This document shows positions 1 through 13,424 of a stretch of 64,000 nucleotides of DNA, one piece after another. The notes below the pieces were generated by a model. That model made no database searches. It saw only the letters and a program-made list of their open reading frames with translations, and had not been told where the DNA came from. The stretch lies in NCBI RefSeq assembly GCF_034555375.1, contig NZ_CP140706.1, forward strand, positions 4,145,001-4,209,000, read 5' to 3'. The DNA is from Pseudomonas sp. B33.4 (GTDB taxonomy: Bacteria > Pseudomonadota > Gammaproteobacteria > Pseudomonadales > Pseudomonadaceae). Numbering within the stretch: position 1 is the first letter of the stretch; each line of letters starts with the position of its first letter. Made by a program: the position numbers and the translations under genes.

Positions 1-249
1 CAGCATGACCTTGGTCGCCAGCTCGCGATTCAGGTTAAAAAACACCTCGAGCACTTCGACGACGAAATCCATCGGTGTGTAGTCATCGTTGAACAAAACC
101 ACCTTGTACATCGGCGGCGCCTGTAACGCAGGCTTTGCTTCCTGAACAGCAACGCCTGCCGAATCGTCGTCGTGCTCCTGTGGAAGATCCTTTTGGAGAA
201 GCGGGCGATCCTGATTGAATGTTAGTCGAATCTGGCTGATTGCATGCAT
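1..249 (-). CDS. clpS: ClpS, adaptor of the ClpAP protease (3' end outside window)
   Basis: ClpS binds the N-domain of ClpA and delivers N-degron substrates to the cytoplasmic ClpAP protease. Reading from the ATG at 249, the frame stays open for 83 codons to the window edge. It contains the family core [20 protein letters not shown], followed by [14 protein letters not shown]. The residues before the core form the usual flexible N-terminal extension. The C-terminal third lies before base 1. It is divergent from cspD, and in pseudomonads clpS normally precedes clpA. A second ATG at 245 is out of frame. Identification is firm; only completeness is unknown. Confidence 0.93.
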   Translation of the reverse strand, partial: MHAISQIRLTFNQDRPLLQKDLPQEHDDDSAGVAVQEAKPALQAPPMYKVVLFNDDYTPMDFVVEVLEVFFNLNRELATKVML

Positions 250-473
250 GGAAAGAAAGGTTCGTCAGTTGTGCAAATACAGTGGTGGGGGCGGTTGTCC
301 ACGTTTTCAACTCCGACTGCCCGGTCACCTTGACTATCGGGAAAACGGTGTTACAACCAATAGAACCCACAGTGGGTAAAAAAGATCCGCGGAGTCAATC
401 CTTTTAACGGATTAGATTGCGGATGAACTGGATGATACTCCAGCGATGGAGTCTGTTGCAGAGGGATTTGAGC

Positions 474-755
474 ATGGCTGTCGGCAAGGTGAAATGGTTC
501 AACAATGCCAAGGGATTCGGCTTTATCAATACCGACGCCCGTGAAGGCCGCGATGAGGATGGCAAAGACATCGATTTCTTTGCCCACTACTCCGCCATTG
601 AAATGGACGGGTACAAAACCCTCAAGGCCGGACAGGCCGTCAGCTTCGACATCGTTCAAGGCCCCAAAGGCCTGCACGCCGTGAAGATCAAAGATGCGAC
701 GACTGCCAGCGAGCCAGTCGTGCATACGCCCCATACCGAAAGGGTGTCGAGCTGA
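474..755 (+). CDS. cspD: CspD-type cold-shock domain protein
   Basis: This is a 93-residue cold-shock domain protein that binds single-stranded nucleic acid. The RNP1 (KGFGFI) and RNP2 (DFFAHYS) motifs are both visible, and [14 protein letters not shown] is typical. A 20-residue Ser/Thr-rich tail follows the domain, as in CspD proteins, and a charged insert ([10 protein letters not shown]) sits between the RNP motifs. The ATG at 474 is chosen because GAGGG lies 8 nt upstream (461-465) and the CSD begins directly. It is divergent from clpS, the conserved pseudomonad arrangement. In E. coli CspD is a stationary-phase inhibitor of replication; that role is inferred here from the family. Confidence 0.92.
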   Translation: MAVGKVKWFNNAKGFGFINTDAREGRDEDGKDIDFFAHYSAIEMDGYKTLKAGQAVSFDIVQGPKGLHAVKIKDATTASEPVVHTPHTERVSS

Positions 756-777
756 CGTTACCGGTCACTCAGCCATG

Positions 778-805
778 AAAAAACCGCCCGAAGGCGGTTT
801 TTTTT
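778..805. terminator. Bidirectional terminator between cspD and icd
   Basis: Eight-base arms (781-788 and 793-800) close on a CGAA tetraloop. They are flanked by A-runs on the left and eight T's on the right, so the hairpin can terminate both converging transcripts, cspD (+) and icd (-). Confidence 0.85.
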
Positions 806-818
806 GTACCCGTACTGC

Positions 819-2075
819 TTACATATGCGAAATCAGCGCATCGCCGAAGCCAGAAGACGAAACCAGCTTGGCCCCGTCCATCAAACGTTCGAAGTCATAA
901 GTCACAGTCTTGGCACCAATGGCGCCGTTGGTGCCCTTGATGATCAGATCCGCCGCTTCGGTCCAGCCCATGTGGCGCAGCATCATCTCGGCCGACAGAA
1001 TCAGCGAACCCGGATTCACCTGATCCTTGCCAGCGTACTTCGGCGCCGTACCGTGCGTCGCTTCAAACATCGCCACGGTGTCGGACAGGTTGGCGCCCGG
1101 CGCGATACCGATACCACCCACTTCCGCCGCCAGGGCGTCAGAAAGGTAGTCGCCGTTCAGGTTCAGGGTCGCGATCACATCGTATTCGGCCGGACGCAGC
1201 AGGATCTGCTGGAGCATGGCGTCAGCGATGGCGTCTTTGACCACAACGTTCTTGCCGGTTTTCGGGTTTTTGAACTGCATCCACGGGCCGCCGTCGAGCA
1301 GGGTCGCGCCGAATTCTTCGGCGGCCACTTCATAGGCCCACTCTTTGAAGGCACCTTCGGTGAACTTCATGATGTTGCCTTTGTGCACGATGGTCAGCGA
1401 ATCGCGGTCATTGTCGACCACATATTGCAGAGCCTTACGCGCCAGACGCTTGGTGCCTTCCAGCGAAACCGGCTTGACGCCGATGCCGCAGTTTTCGTCG
1501 AAACGGATCTTGGTGACGCCCATTTCTTCTTTAAGGAACTTGATGACTTTGGTGGCTTCCGGCGAACCGGCCTTCCACTCAATGCCAGCATAGATGTCTT
1601 CGGAGTTCTCGCGGAAGATGGTCATGTCGACGTCGCCAGGCTTTTTCACCGGGCTTGGTACGCCTTCGAACCAGCGCACAGGACGCAGGCAGACGTACAG
1701 GTCGAGTTGCTGACGCAGGGCCACGTTCAGCGAGCGGATGCCGCCACCGACCGGAGTGGTCAGCGGGCCTTTGATGGAAACCACGTAATCCTTGACTGCG
1801 TCCAGGGTTTCCTGAGGCAGCCAGGTGTCCTGATCGTAAACCTGAGTGGCTTTTTCCCCGGCGTAGACTTCCATCCAGGAAATCTTGCGTTTACCGCCGT
1901 AGGCCTTTTCAACAGCAGCATCGACAACCTTGATCATCACCGGACTGATGTCGACACCAATGCCGTCACCTTCGATGAAGGGGATGATCGGGTTATCAGG
2001 AACATTGAGAGAATGGTCTGCATTGACGGTGATTTTGTCGCCGACGGCTGGAACCTGAATCTTCTTGTAACCCAT
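819..2075 (-). CDS. icd: NADP-dependent isocitrate dehydrogenase, dimeric type
   Basis: Oxidative decarboxylation of isocitrate to 2-oxoglutarate with NADP, in the TCA cycle. The 418-residue protein starts MGYKKIQVP and carries the family substrate and cofactor segments, including [28 protein letters not shown] (the Ser of FRENSED is the AceK phosphorylation site in E. coli), NLNGDYLSD and [13 protein letters not shown]. The ATG at 2075 is preferred over longer forms: GGAG lies 7 nt upstream and the length matches E. coli Icd. It lies back-to-back with monomeric idh, so two non-homologous isozymes of the same step are neighbours. AceA (11881) competes for the same substrate. Confidence 0.97.
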   Translation of the reverse strand: MGYKKIQVPAVGDKITVNADHSLNVPDNPIIPFIEGDGIGVDISPVMIKVVDAAVEKAYGGKRKISWMEVYAGEKATQVYDQDTWLPQETLDAVKDYVVSIKGPLTTPVGGGIRSLNVALRQQLDLYVCLRPVRWFEGVPSPVKKPGDVDMTIFRENSEDIYAGIEWKAGSPEATKVIKFLKEEMGVTKIRFDENCGIGVKPVSLEGTKRLARKALQYVVDNDRDSLTIVHKGNIMKFTEGAFKEWAYEVAAEEFGATLLDGGPWMQFKNPKTGKNVVVKDAIADAMLQQILLRPAEYDVIATLNLNGDYLSDALAAEVGGIGIAPGANLSDTVAMFEATHGTAPKYAGKDQVNPGSLILSAEMMLRHMGWTEAADLIIKGTNGAIGAKTVTYDFERLMDGAKLVSSSGFGDALISHM

Positions 2076-4781
<2,706 letters not shown>

Positions 4782-4798
4782 GGTTGTAGCGCGGCAAA

Positions 4799-4829
4799 CA
4801 AACCCCGGCCCCGTGCCGGGGTTTGTGTT
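4799..4829 (+). terminator. Terminator of idh
   Basis: An 11-bp GC-rich stem (4799-4809 with 4815-4825) with a 5-nt loop is followed by a T-rich stretch, 18 bp after the idh stop. Confidence 0.85.
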
Positions 4830-4851
4830 TCCAGAGTTCACACAATTCCCT

Positions 4852-4941
4852 TGTAGGAGTGAGCCTGCTCGCGATAGCGGTATACCATTCAACAATTATG
4901 GTGACTGACATTGCGCTATCGCGAGCAGGCTCACTCCTACA
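4852..4941. repeat. REP pair (GAGCCTGCTCGCGA family)
   Basis: Two inverted arms of about 28 bp, beginning GTAGGAGTGAGCCTGC and ending in the reverse complement, flank a 35-nt non-palindromic centre. Same family as 10415, 30504, 34351, 59757 and 63162. This is the usual REPIN layout of fluorescent pseudomonads. Confidence 0.85.
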
Positions 4942-4978
4942 GGGATTGCATTTCAACCCCAGACTTGAGGAAGGTTTT

Positions 4979-5425
4979 ATGGAATGGCTCCCCCACATCA
5001 CCGTCGCCACCATCGTCGAGGACAACGGTCGCTTCCTGATGGTCGAGGAACACAAGGCCGGGCGTAATGTGCTCAACCAGCCCGCCGGCCATCTCGACCC
5101 GGACGAAACCCTGATCGATGCCGCCATACGCGAAACTCTCGAAGAAACCGGTTGGGACGTCGAACCCACCGGCGTCATCGGCATTTACCTGTACACCGCA
5201 CCGAGCAATGGCGTGACCTACCAGCGCGTGTGCTTCAGCGCCAAAGCCGTCAAACATCACGCGGATTACCAACTCGACGACGGCATCGTCGGCGCCAAGT
5301 GGCTGACCCGTGACGAATTAATCGCCCAGCGCGGCAACTGGCGCAGTGAGCTGATCATCCGTTGCATCGACGATTATCTGGCCGGTCATCACTTCAGCCT
5401 CGAACTGATCCGCCCTTCTCTTTAG
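4979..5425 (+). CDS. nudJ: Nudix hydrolase, NudJ-like phosphatase
   Basis: A 148-residue Nudix hydrolase. The Nudix box is complete: G37-x5-E43-x7-R51-E52-x2-E55-E56-x-G58 (within AGHLDPDETL and RETLEETGW). The family NudJ (YmfB) hydrolyses HMP-PP and nucleoside triphosphates, and it neighbours mnmA-hflD-purB in E. coli as here, which supports the call. The ATG at 4979 is chosen because GAGGAAGG lies just upstream. A longer frame from 4823 would translate through the REP pair and is rejected. mnmA follows after 59 bp. Confidence 0.9.
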   Translation: MEWLPHITVATIVEDNGRFLMVEEHKAGRNVLNQPAGHLDPDETLIDAAIRETLEETGWDVEPTGVIGIYLYTAPSNGVTYQRVCFSAKAVKHHADYQLDDGIVGAKWLTRDELIAQRGNWRSELIIRCIDDYLAGHHFSLELIRPSL

Positions 5426-5484
5426 CCTTGAGGCCGCGAGCCTGCTAGAATCGCGTCCTTTTTCAAGACACTCATTGAATCCCT

Positions 5485-6609
5485 ATGCGTGATCCAGCCC
5501 CTTCTGACACATCCAAGAAGCGCGTCATTGTCGGCATGTCCGGCGGCGTGGACTCTTCCGTTTCCGCTCTCCTGCTGATCGAGCAGGGTTACGAGGTGGA
5601 AGGCCTGTTCATGAAGAACTGGGAAGAAGACGACGGAACGGAATACTGCACCGCCATGGACGATCTGGCGGATGCTCAGGCTGTCTGCGACAAGATCGGC
5701 ATCAAGCTGCACACCGCCAACTTCGCTGCAGAATACTGGGACAACGTGTTCGAGCATTTCCTCGCCGAATACAAGGCCGGTCGCACGCCGAACCCGGACA
5801 TCCTCTGCAACCGCGAGATCAAGTTCAAGGCGTTCCTCGACTACGCCATGATGCTCGGCGCCGACCTGATCGCCACCGGCCACTACGTGCGTCGCCGCGA
5901 CATCGATGGCCGTACCGAACTGCTCAAAGGCCTTGATCCGAACAAGGACCAAAGCTACTTCCTGCACGCCGTTGGCGGCGAACAGATCGCCAAGACCCTG
6001 TTCCCGGTCGGCGAACTGGAAAAGCCGGAAGTGCGCGCCATTGCCGAGAAATACGAGCTGGCGACCGCGAAGAAGAAGGATTCCACCGGGATCTGCTTCA
6101 TCGGCGAGCGGCGTTTCAGCGACTTCCTCAAGCAATACCTGCCGGCGCAACCGGGCGAGATCAAAACCACCGAAGGCGAAGTAATCGGCCGCCACCACGG
6201 TTTGATGTACCACACCATCGGTCAGCGTCAGGGCCTCGGTATCGGCGGTTTGAAAGACGCCGGCGATGAGCCGTGGTACGTGCTGCGCAAGGATCTCGAC
6301 AGCAACGAGCTGATCGTCGGCCAAGGCAACAACCATCCATGGCTGTTCTCCAGCGCCCTGCTCGCTTCGGAAATCTATTGGGTCAACCCGATCGACCTGA
6401 GCCAGCCGCTGCGCCTGACCGCGAAAGTGCGTTATCGCCAGAGCGATCAGGCCTGCACCTTGGAAAAAACCGCCAGCGGCTACCGCGCCGTGTTCGACGA
6501 GCCGCAACGCGCGGTGACGCCGGGCCAATCGGTGGTGTTCTATGACGGTGAAATCTGCCTCGGTGGCGGCGTGATCGAAGTCGCCGAGCCGTGGAGCGGC
6601 CAGGCATGA
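5485..6609 (+). CDS. mnmA: tRNA 2-thiouridylase MnmA
   Basis: Thiolates U34 of tRNA-Lys, -Glu and -Gln using ATP and sulfur relayed from TusE. The 374-residue protein has the PP-loop SGGVDSS at 19-25 and the catalytic cysteine pair C108 (NPDILCNR) and C204 ([10 protein letters not shown]). Motifs GHYVRR and KDQSYFL are also visible. A TAGAAT hexamer at 5446-5451 could be its -10 element. It overlaps hflD by 4 bp (ATGA), so the two are translationally coupled, the same order as in enterics. Confidence 0.97.
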   Translation: MRDPAPSDTSKKRVIVGMSGGVDSSVSALLLIEQGYEVEGLFMKNWEEDDGTEYCTAMDDLADAQAVCDKIGIKLHTANFAAEYWDNVFEHFLAEYKAGRTPNPDILCNREIKFKAFLDYAMMLGADLIATGHYVRRRDIDGRTELLKGLDPNKDQSYFLHAVGGEQIAKTLFPVGELEKPEVRAIAEKYELATAKKKDSTGICFIGERRFSDFLKQYLPAQPGEIKTTEGEVIGRHHGLMYHTIGQRQGLGIGGLKDAGDEPWYVLRKDLDSNELIVGQGNNHPWLFSSALLASEIYWVNPIDLSQPLRLTAKVRYRQSDQACTLEKTASGYRAVFDEPQRAVTPGQSVVFYDGEICLGGGVIEVAEPWSGQA

Positions 6610-7229
6610 GCCCGACTCAGGAGCAACTGACGGCGCTTGGCGGTGTGTTCCTCGCTGCCGTGCTGGTCGACCGGATCGCCAAGACCGGCCAGACCAACGA
6701 AGCCGGCCTGAGCTGCATGCTCGGCAGCCTGTTGGTGCGCGACCCGAAAGACACGCTGGATGTGTACGGCGGCGACGACATCAATTTGCGCGAAGGCTAC
6801 CGTGCACTGATCGGCGCCCTCGAGCGCGACCCGAGCACGCTGCAACGCGAGCCATTGCGCTATGCGCTGTCGATGCTCGGTCTTGAACGTCAACTGGCCA
6901 AGCGTGACGACATGCTCGACATCATCGGCAAACGCTTGCCGCAGATTCAGTCGCAGGTCGAGCACTTCGGCCCGGCTCACGAAAACGTGGTCGCGGCCTG
7001 CGGCGCGCTGTATCAGGACACCCTGAGCACCTTGCGCCAACGCATTCAGGTGCATGGCGACATGCGCAATCTGCAGCAACCGAGCAATGCCTCGAAGATT
7101 CGCGCCCTGCTCCTCGCCGGCATTCGTTCGGCGCGCCTGTGGCGGCAGCTCGGCGGCCATCGCTGGCAGTTGGTGATCAGCCGGCGCAAGCTGCTCAAAG
7201 AGCTGTATCCGTTGATGCGCAGCGAGTAA
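6606..7229 (+). CDS. hflD: HflD, lysogenization/membrane-associated regulator homologue
   Basis: A 207-residue, largely helical protein of the HflD family. In E. coli HflD is a peripheral inner-membrane protein that binds phage lambda CII. Its housekeeping role is unknown. Family features seen are the N-terminal helix with [13 protein letters not shown], the central [14 protein letters not shown], and a basic C-terminus ending [15 protein letters not shown]. The ATG at 6606 overlaps the mnmA stop (ATGA), so it is translated by coupling. It is followed by a hairpin terminator before purB. Confidence 0.93.
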   Translation: MSPTQEQLTALGGVFLAAVLVDRIAKTGQTNEAGLSCMLGSLLVRDPKDTLDVYGGDDINLREGYRALIGALERDPSTLQREPLRYALSMLGLERQLAKRDDMLDIIGKRLPQIQSQVEHFGPAHENVVAACGALYQDTLSTLRQRIQVHGDMRNLQQPSNASKIRALLLAGIRSARLWRQLGGHRWQLVISRRKLLKELYPLMRSE

Positions 7230-7269
7230 TTCGCCCTGCAATAAAAGCTTTGTAGTCTGTAACGCGTAA

Positions 7270-8727
<1,458 letters not shown>

Positions 8728-8749
8728 TCGACCGCTTGATCCGTTTGAG

Positions 8750-8774
8750 ACGCCCGGCCGCGCCGGGCGTTTTT
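8750..8774 (+). terminator. Terminator of purB
   Basis: A nine-base perfect stem (8750-8758 with 8762-8770) and CGC loop are followed by TTTTT. Confidence 0.9.
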
Positions 8775-8813
8775 ATTCCCGTCTGAAAAGTGCTTTTTTT
8801 CAATAGGTTACAT

Positions 8814-9983
8814 ATGAATTCCGATATTCCTCTTCAACTTCTGGGCGGCATCACGGCGCGCGAATTCCTGCGCGATTACTGGCAGAAAAAGCCACTGCTG
8901 ATCCGCCAGGCAATTCCTGACTTCGAAAGCCCGATCGACGCCGACGAACTGGCCGGCCTGGCCCTGGAAGAAGAAGTCGAATCGCGCCTGGTGATCGAGC
9001 ACGGCGAGCGCCCTTGGGAACTGCGTCGCGGCCCGTTCGCCGAAGACGAATTCAGCAAATTGCCGGAAAAAGAGTGGACCCTGCTGGTTCAGGCCGTCGA
9101 CCAATTCGTGCCGGAAGTCAGCGAACTGCTGGAAAACTTCCGCTTCCTCCCGAGCTGGCGCGTCGACGATGTGATGATCAGCTTCGCCGCCCCGGGTGGC
9201 AGCGTCGGTCCGCACTTCGACAACTACGACGTGTTCCTGCTGCAAGGCCACGGTAAGCGCAACTGGAAGATCGGCCAGATGTGCGATTCCGAGAGCCCGC
9301 TGCTGCAACACGCGGACCTGCGCATCCTCGCTGAATTCCACGAGACCGAAGAGTGGGTGCTGGAACCGGGCGACATGCTTTACCTGCCGCCACGTCTGGC
9401 CCACTGCGGTGTTGCGGTCGACAACTGCATGACTTACTCGGTCGGCTTCCGTGCACCGAGCGCTTCGGAAGTGCTGACCCACTTCACCGACTTCCTCAGC
9501 CAGTTCCTGACTGACGAAGAGCGCTACACCGATGCCGACGCACAGCCAGCAGCCGATCCGCACCAGATTCAACACGACGCACTGGATCGCCTGAAAGCCC
9601 TGCTCGCCGAGCACATGAGCGACGAGCGCCTGCTGCTGACCTGGTTCGGCCAGTACATGACCGAGCCGCGCTACCCGGAACTGGTGACCGGCCCGGAAGA
9701 AATCGAGGAAGAAGATTTCCTCGCCGCCCTGCAGGATGGCGCCATCCTGATCCGCAACCCGAGCGCGCGCTTGGCCTGGTCGGAAGTCGATGACGACCTG
9801 CTGCTGTTCGCCAGCGGCCAGAGCCGTTACCTGCCGGGCAAGCTGCGCGAGCTGTTGAAGCTGATCTGCGCCGCCGACGCCCTGCACACCGACAACCTCG
9901 GTGAGTGGCTGAACGACGAAGACGCTTGCGGCCTGCTGTGCCAGCTGGTCAAGCAAGGGAGCCTGGGGTTCGCCGATGAATAA
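8814..9983 (+). CDS. roxA: Ribosomal protein arginine hydroxylase, RoxA (YcfD) family
   Basis: A 2-oxoglutarate/Fe(II)-dependent JmjC-type cupin oxygenase; E. coli YcfD hydroxylates an arginine of ribosomal protein L16. The 389-residue protein has the iron-binding facial triad H134-x-D136 (PHFDNYD) and H197 (LPPRLAHCG). The C-terminal part is the family's helical and winged-helix region. The ATG at 8814 begins MNSDIPLQLLGG, with only a weak SD. The last 8 bp overlap the GNAT gene, so the two are probably co-transcribed. Confidence 0.92.
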   Translation: MNSDIPLQLLGGITAREFLRDYWQKKPLLIRQAIPDFESPIDADELAGLALEEEVESRLVIEHGERPWELRRGPFAEDEFSKLPEKEWTLLVQAVDQFVPEVSELLENFRFLPSWRVDDVMISFAAPGGSVGPHFDNYDVFLLQGHGKRNWKIGQMCDSESPLLQHADLRILAEFHETEEWVLEPGDMLYLPPRLAHCGVAVDNCMTYSVGFRAPSASEVLTHFTDFLSQFLTDEERYTDADAQPAADPHQIQHDALDRLKALLAEHMSDERLLLTWFGQYMTEPRYPELVTGPEEIEEEDFLAALQDGAILIRNPSARLAWSEVDDDLLLFASGQSRYLPGKLRELLKLICAADALHTDNLGEWLNDEDACGLLCQLVKQGSLGFADE

Positions 9984-10401
9984 GATTCGCGTACGTGTCG
10001 CAGACTGGCAGAAGGACATCGCCGAGATCCGGCGCATTCGTGAAACGGTGTTCATCGCCGAACAATCGGTGCCACCTGAGCTGGAATGGGACGCGGACGA
10101 CGCGACCGCCGTGCATTTTCTGGCGTTTGAAGGCGACTTTCCGATTGGTACTGCGCGCTTGTTGCCCGATGGGCACATTGGCCGGGTTTCAGTGCTGAAA
10201 GACTGGCGCGGCATGAAGGTCGGTGATGCGCTGATGCACGCGGTGATTGCTGAGGCCGAAGAGCGTGGCTTGAAGCAGCAGATGCTCAGTGCACAGGTGC
10301 AGGCCACGGCGTTCTATGAGCGCTTGGGTTTCAGCCTGGTCAGCGAGGAATTCCTCGAAGCCGGGATTCCACATGTCGATATGGTTCGGCATTCGGCTTA
10401 A
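9976..10401 (+). CDS. GNAT-family N-acetyltransferase
   Basis: A 141-residue GNAT acyl-CoA-dependent acetyltransferase. Visible are the beta-strand 4 / motif A region (GHIGRVSVLKDWRGMKVGDALM) and the C-terminal motif B ATAFYERLGF. The N-terminal IRRIRETVFIAEQSVP is typical of the ElaA/YjdJ branch. The substrate is unknown. It overlaps roxA by 8 bp, giving a two-gene unit, but a functional link between the two is only a guess. Confidence 0.85.
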   Translation: MNKIRVRVADWQKDIAEIRRIRETVFIAEQSVPPELEWDADDATAVHFLAFEGDFPIGTARLLPDGHIGRVSVLKDWRGMKVGDALMHAVIAEAEERGLKQQMLSAQVQATAFYERLGFSLVSEEFLEAGIPHVDMVRHSA

Positions 10402-10414
10402 GACCGCGGCGCGG

Positions 10415-10510
10415 CTTTCGCGAGCAGGCTCGCTCCCACAGAGGATCTCCTGCGGACACGATTTTTGTGTCAGACAGAGATCCAATGTGGGAGCGAGCCT
10501 GCTCGCGAAG
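10415..10510. repeat. REP pair
   Basis: Inverted arms CTTTCGCGAGCAGGCTCGCT and the matching GAGCGAGCCTGCTCGCGAAG flank about 45 nt. Located directly after the GNAT stop and before a terminator. Confidence 0.8.
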
Positions 10511-10529
10511 AGGCCCGCGAGAACACCAC

Positions 10530-10565
10530 AAAACGCCCCGACATCAACCGATGCCGGGGCGTTTT
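10530..10565 (+). terminator. Terminator after roxA-GNAT
   Basis: An 11-bp stem (AAAACGCCCCG with CGGGGCGTTTT) with a 14-nt loop and a T-rich end, 129 bp downstream of the GNAT stop. Confidence 0.75.
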
Positions 10566-10644
10566 GCTGTCTACGATTCAACTTGCCCCACCCAAGGCCG
10601 ACAAACTGGCAATATCAAGCCTTTCGAAAGCGGAGATAACGGAC

Positions 10645-11406
10645 ATGTCCCTACGCACCCTGCTCACCACCCTGCTGCTCGGTTGCAGTTTTACGGTGAT
10701 GGCAGCCACAGAAATCGTGCCTCTCAATTACCGCACCAGCACCGACATGCTGCCGATGGCGCAAGACTTCCTCGGCAAGGACGGTCAGGTCAGCGCCTAC
10801 GGCAATCAACTGATCATCAAGGCCGAGCCAGACAAGATTCAGGAACTCAAGGCACTGATCACCCAACTCGACACGGCGCCGAAACGCTTGCTGATCAGCG
10901 TCGACACCAATGAAAACAATGGCCGTGGCGACGAAGGTTACTCAGTCAACGGTGCACAGCCGAACCAGACCCGCATCATCAGCCGCAGCACCGCCAGCCG
11001 CGACGGCGGCGTGCAGCAAGTACAGGCCACCGATGGCATGCCGGCGCTGATTCAGGTTGGCCAGAGCGTGCCGATCACCAATGTTCAAAGTGACTCCTAC
11101 GGCGGTTACAACAGCCAGACGCAATACCGCAACGTCACCCAGGGTTTCTATGTCACCGCCAGCGTCACCGGTGACATCGTTCATCTGGCAATCAGTACCA
11201 ACCGTGACCGCATGAGCCAGGAACGTCCCGATGTAGTGAACGTGCAAAGCACCGACACAACTGTCAGCGGGCGCCTCGGTGAATGGATCACCCTCGCCGG
11301 CGTCAATCGCCAGACTCAGGCCGACAAACAGGGCCTGACCCGCAGCTACTCGACTCAAGGCCGGGATGACATGACCTTGCGGGTGAAAGTCGACGCCCTG
11401 GACTAA
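10645..11406 (+). CDS. Small exported secretin-like protein
   Basis: A 253-residue protein with a Sec signal peptide (MSLRTLLTTLLLGCSFTVMAA). Residues about 23-90 resemble a secretin N-domain (NolW-like): IVPLNYRTSTDM, then YGNQLIIKAEPDKIQELKALITQLD. The second half (VNGAQPNQTR, YVTASVTGDIVHLAI, GEWITLAGV) resembles the secretin C-terminal beta core, but the protein is far shorter than true GspD/PilQ (over 600 residues). It is therefore unlikely to form a secretion channel alone. The ATG at 10645 is set by GGAG 9 nt upstream. Function unknown; no secretion genes lie nearby. Confidence 0.75.
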   Translation: MSLRTLLTTLLLGCSFTVMAATEIVPLNYRTSTDMLPMAQDFLGKDGQVSAYGNQLIIKAEPDKIQELKALITQLDTAPKRLLISVDTNENNGRGDEGYSVNGAQPNQTRIISRSTASRDGGVQQVQATDGMPALIQVGQSVPITNVQSDSYGGYNSQTQYRNVTQGFYVTASVTGDIVHLAISTNRDRMSQERPDVVNVQSTDTTVSGRLGEWITLAGVNRQTQADKQGLTRSYSTQGRDDMTLRVKVDALD

Positions 11407-11446
11407 AGCACCGAAAACTGACTGATTAGTCGTATTAGACGAAAGA

Positions 11447-11507
11447 TGTAGTGCTTGAAAAAAAGCACTACAAAACGTTTGACGGGGTAAAAAAGCGAAG
11501 GCATGAT
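11447..11507 (+). promoter_or_regulatory. Palindromic operator and promoter upstream of aceA
   Basis: Perfect 10-bp inverted arms, TGTAGTGCTT (11447-11456) and AAGCACTACA (11463-11472), are separated by 6 nt. Seven bases on, TTGACG (11479-11484), a 17-bp spacer and CATGAT (11502-11507) form a promoter facing aceA. The TGTAGT...ACTACA half-sites recall the RpiR-family regulator RccR of pseudomonads, which controls aceA; that link is from memory and unverified. There is no T-run, so it is not a good terminator. Confidence 0.6.
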
Positions 11508-11513
11508 GGCCTC

Positions 11514-11880
11514 GCTCCCGCTAATCAGAGGCCCTGGCAAGGGCTTTCGAAGCGATGTTCGCACCTACCCCGCGAACCGCTTCGTGTCTGTACCGCCCAC
11601 AAGGTGTGTTTGACGAGGTTGCCGACTGGAACGAAGTTGTCCCGAGGGACGGAAGCGTATTTAGGTAACCCGGCTTCACACTGTAGACCGTATAAAGGCC
11701 CACGACGCCCGAATGCGCCCACAGCCTGCCACTACCTGCTCACTTCCCCTCGAGCCCATCGTTCATCCCGTCGCCTACCCCGCCGAATCCGACTTGACCA
11801 CCTAAGCTTATGGTCAGCGAGCGCAGGAATTTTCCACCGCAGAACAACTTTTCATAAAAGACGCGACGAGGTTTATCTCC
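11514..11880 (+). other. Long untranslated leader of aceA (predicted)
   Basis: If transcription starts about 7 bp after the -10 at 11502-11507, aceA has a leader of about 367 nt. I see no gene in it: short frames lack an SD and resemble nothing known. It holds only short local inverted repeats, such as GACCA/TGGTC around 11797-11816. An alternative promoter nearer the gene cannot be excluded. Confidence 0.4.
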
Positions 11881-13206
11881 ATGGCACTGACACGCGAACA
11901 GCAAATTGCAGCCCTCGAAAAAGACTGGGCTGAAAACCCGCGCTGGAAAGGCGTGACACGCACTTACTCCGCTGCTGACGTCGTCCGTCTGCGTGGCTCG
12001 GTTCAACCTGAGCACACCTTTGCAAAAATGGGCGCCGACAAGCTGTGGAACCTGGTGACCCAGGGTGCCAAGCCGTCCTTCCGTCCTGAGAAAGATTTCG
12101 TCAACTGCATGGGCGCCCTGACCGGCGGCCAGGCTGTTCAGCAGGTTAAAGCCGGTATCCAGGCGATCTACCTGTCGGGCTGGCAAGTGGCTGCGGACAA
12201 CAACTCCGCAGAATCCATGTACCCGGACCAGTCGCTGTACCCGGTGGATTCGGTGCCAACCGTGGTCAAGCGCATCAACAACTCGTTCCGTCGTGCTGAC
12301 CAGATCCAGTGGAAAGCCGGCAAGAACCCGGGCGACGAAGGCTACATCGACTACTTCGCGCCGATCGTGGCTGACGCTGAAGCCGGTTTCGGCGGCGTAC
12401 TGAACGCCTACGAGCTGATGAAGAGCATGATCGAAGCAGGCGCCGCCGGCGTTCACTTCGAAGACCAACTGGCTTCGGTGAAAAAATGCGGTCACATGGG
12501 CGGTAAAGTACTGGTTCCTACTCAGGAAGCCGTACAGAAGCTGACCGCTGCACGTCTGGCTGCTGACGTTGCCGGTACCCCGACCATCATTCTGGCCCGT
12601 ACCGACGCCAACGCTGCTGACCTGCTGACTTCCGATTGCGACCCGTACGACCAGCCGTTCGTGACTGGCGAGCGCACTCAGGAAGGTTTCTACAAGGTCC
12701 GTGCCGGCCTCGATCAAGCCATCGCCCGTGGCCTGGCTTACGCGCCATACGCCGACCTGATCTGGTGCGAAACCGCCAAGCCGGATCTGGACGAGGCTCG
12801 TCGCTTCGCCGAAGCGATCAAAAAGGAATACCCGGACCAACTGCTGTCGTACAACTGCTCGCCTTCCTTCAACTGGAAGAAAAACCTGGACGACGCGACC
12901 ATCGCCAAGTTCCAGCGCGAACTGTCCGCCATGGGCTACAAGCACCAGTTCATCACCCTGGCCGGCATTCACAACATGTGGCACAGCATGTTCAACCTGG
13001 CGCACGACTACGCCCGCAACGACATGACTGCCTACGTGAAGCTGCAGGAGCAGGAATTCGCCGACGCTGCCAAGGGTTACACCTTCGTGGCTCACCAGCA
13101 GGAAGTGGGCACCGGCTACTTCGACGACATGACCACTGTGATTCAAGGTGGCTCGTCCTCGGTAACCGCACTGACCGGTTCGACCGAAGAAGAACAGTTC
13201 CACTGA
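11881..13206 (+). CDS. aceA: Isocitrate lyase
   Basis: First enzyme of the glyoxylate shunt: isocitrate to succinate plus glyoxylate. The 441-residue protein carries the catalytic motif KKCGHMGGK with C203 as active-site cysteine, the N-terminal [26 protein letters not shown] and the metal-binding region [11 protein letters not shown]. The length corresponds to the shorter, E. coli-like isoform. The gene stands alone between the operator/leader region and a strong terminator. Glyoxylate use competes with icd and idh in this window for isocitrate. Confidence 0.97.
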   Translation: MALTREQQIAALEKDWAENPRWKGVTRTYSAADVVRLRGSVQPEHTFAKMGADKLWNLVTQGAKPSFRPEKDFVNCMGALTGGQAVQQVKAGIQAIYLSGWQVAADNNSAESMYPDQSLYPVDSVPTVVKRINNSFRRADQIQWKAGKNPGDEGYIDYFAPIVADAEAGFGGVLNAYELMKSMIEAGAAGVHFEDQLASVKKCGHMGGKVLVPTQEAVQKLTAARLAADVAGTPTIILARTDANAADLLTSDCDPYDQPFVTGERTQEGFYKVRAGLDQAIARGLAYAPYADLIWCETAKPDLDEARRFAEAIKKEYPDQLLSYNCSPSFNWKKNLDDATIAKFQRELSAMGYKHQFITLAGIHNMWHSMFNLAHDYARNDMTAYVKLQEQEFADAAKGYTFVAHQQEVGTGYFDDMTTVIQGGSSSVTALTGSTEEEQFH

Positions 13207-13273
13207 TCTGCTTCGCCTGAGCAAACGGCCTCTGCGGATCGGATGGAAAGCTAACCGCAGAGCCGCAAAACTG

Positions 13274-13305
13274 ACGCCCCGACTGGTTCGGGGCGTTTTT
13301 TTTTT
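13274..13305 (+). terminator. Terminator of aceA
   Basis: A nine-base stem (13274-13282 with 13288-13296), a five-base loop and a run of ten T's, 68 bp after the stop. Confidence 0.92.
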
Positions 13306-13326
13306 GCCCCCGGAAAACAAACCTTT

Positions 13327-13424
13327 CCCTGTAGGAGCTGCCGAAGGCTGCGATCTTTTGACTTTGATTTTTCAGAATCAAAAGCAGGATCAAAAGATCG
13401 CAGCCTTCGGCAGCTCCTACAGGG
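13327..13424. repeat. Long palindromic repeat (GTAGGAGCTGCCG family)
   Basis: Inverted arms of about 37 bp begin CCCTGTAGGAGCTGCCGAAG and run to CGATCTTTTGA, around a short AT-rich centre. Near-identical copies occur at 33520-33610 and 49349-49449. Its sequence differs from the REP family at 4852. The long stem can form a stable hairpin in either transcript. Confidence 0.85.

Noticed and set aside
11447-11472. The palindrome before aceA as a terminator of the secretin-like gene
   Set aside because: No T-run follows the stem, and a good -35/-10 pair lies immediately downstream.
11451-11933. Open frame of 160 codons upstream of aceA
   Set aside because: It starts inside the palindrome, has no SD, an Arg/Pro/His-rich non-natural composition, and overlaps the start of aceA in another frame.
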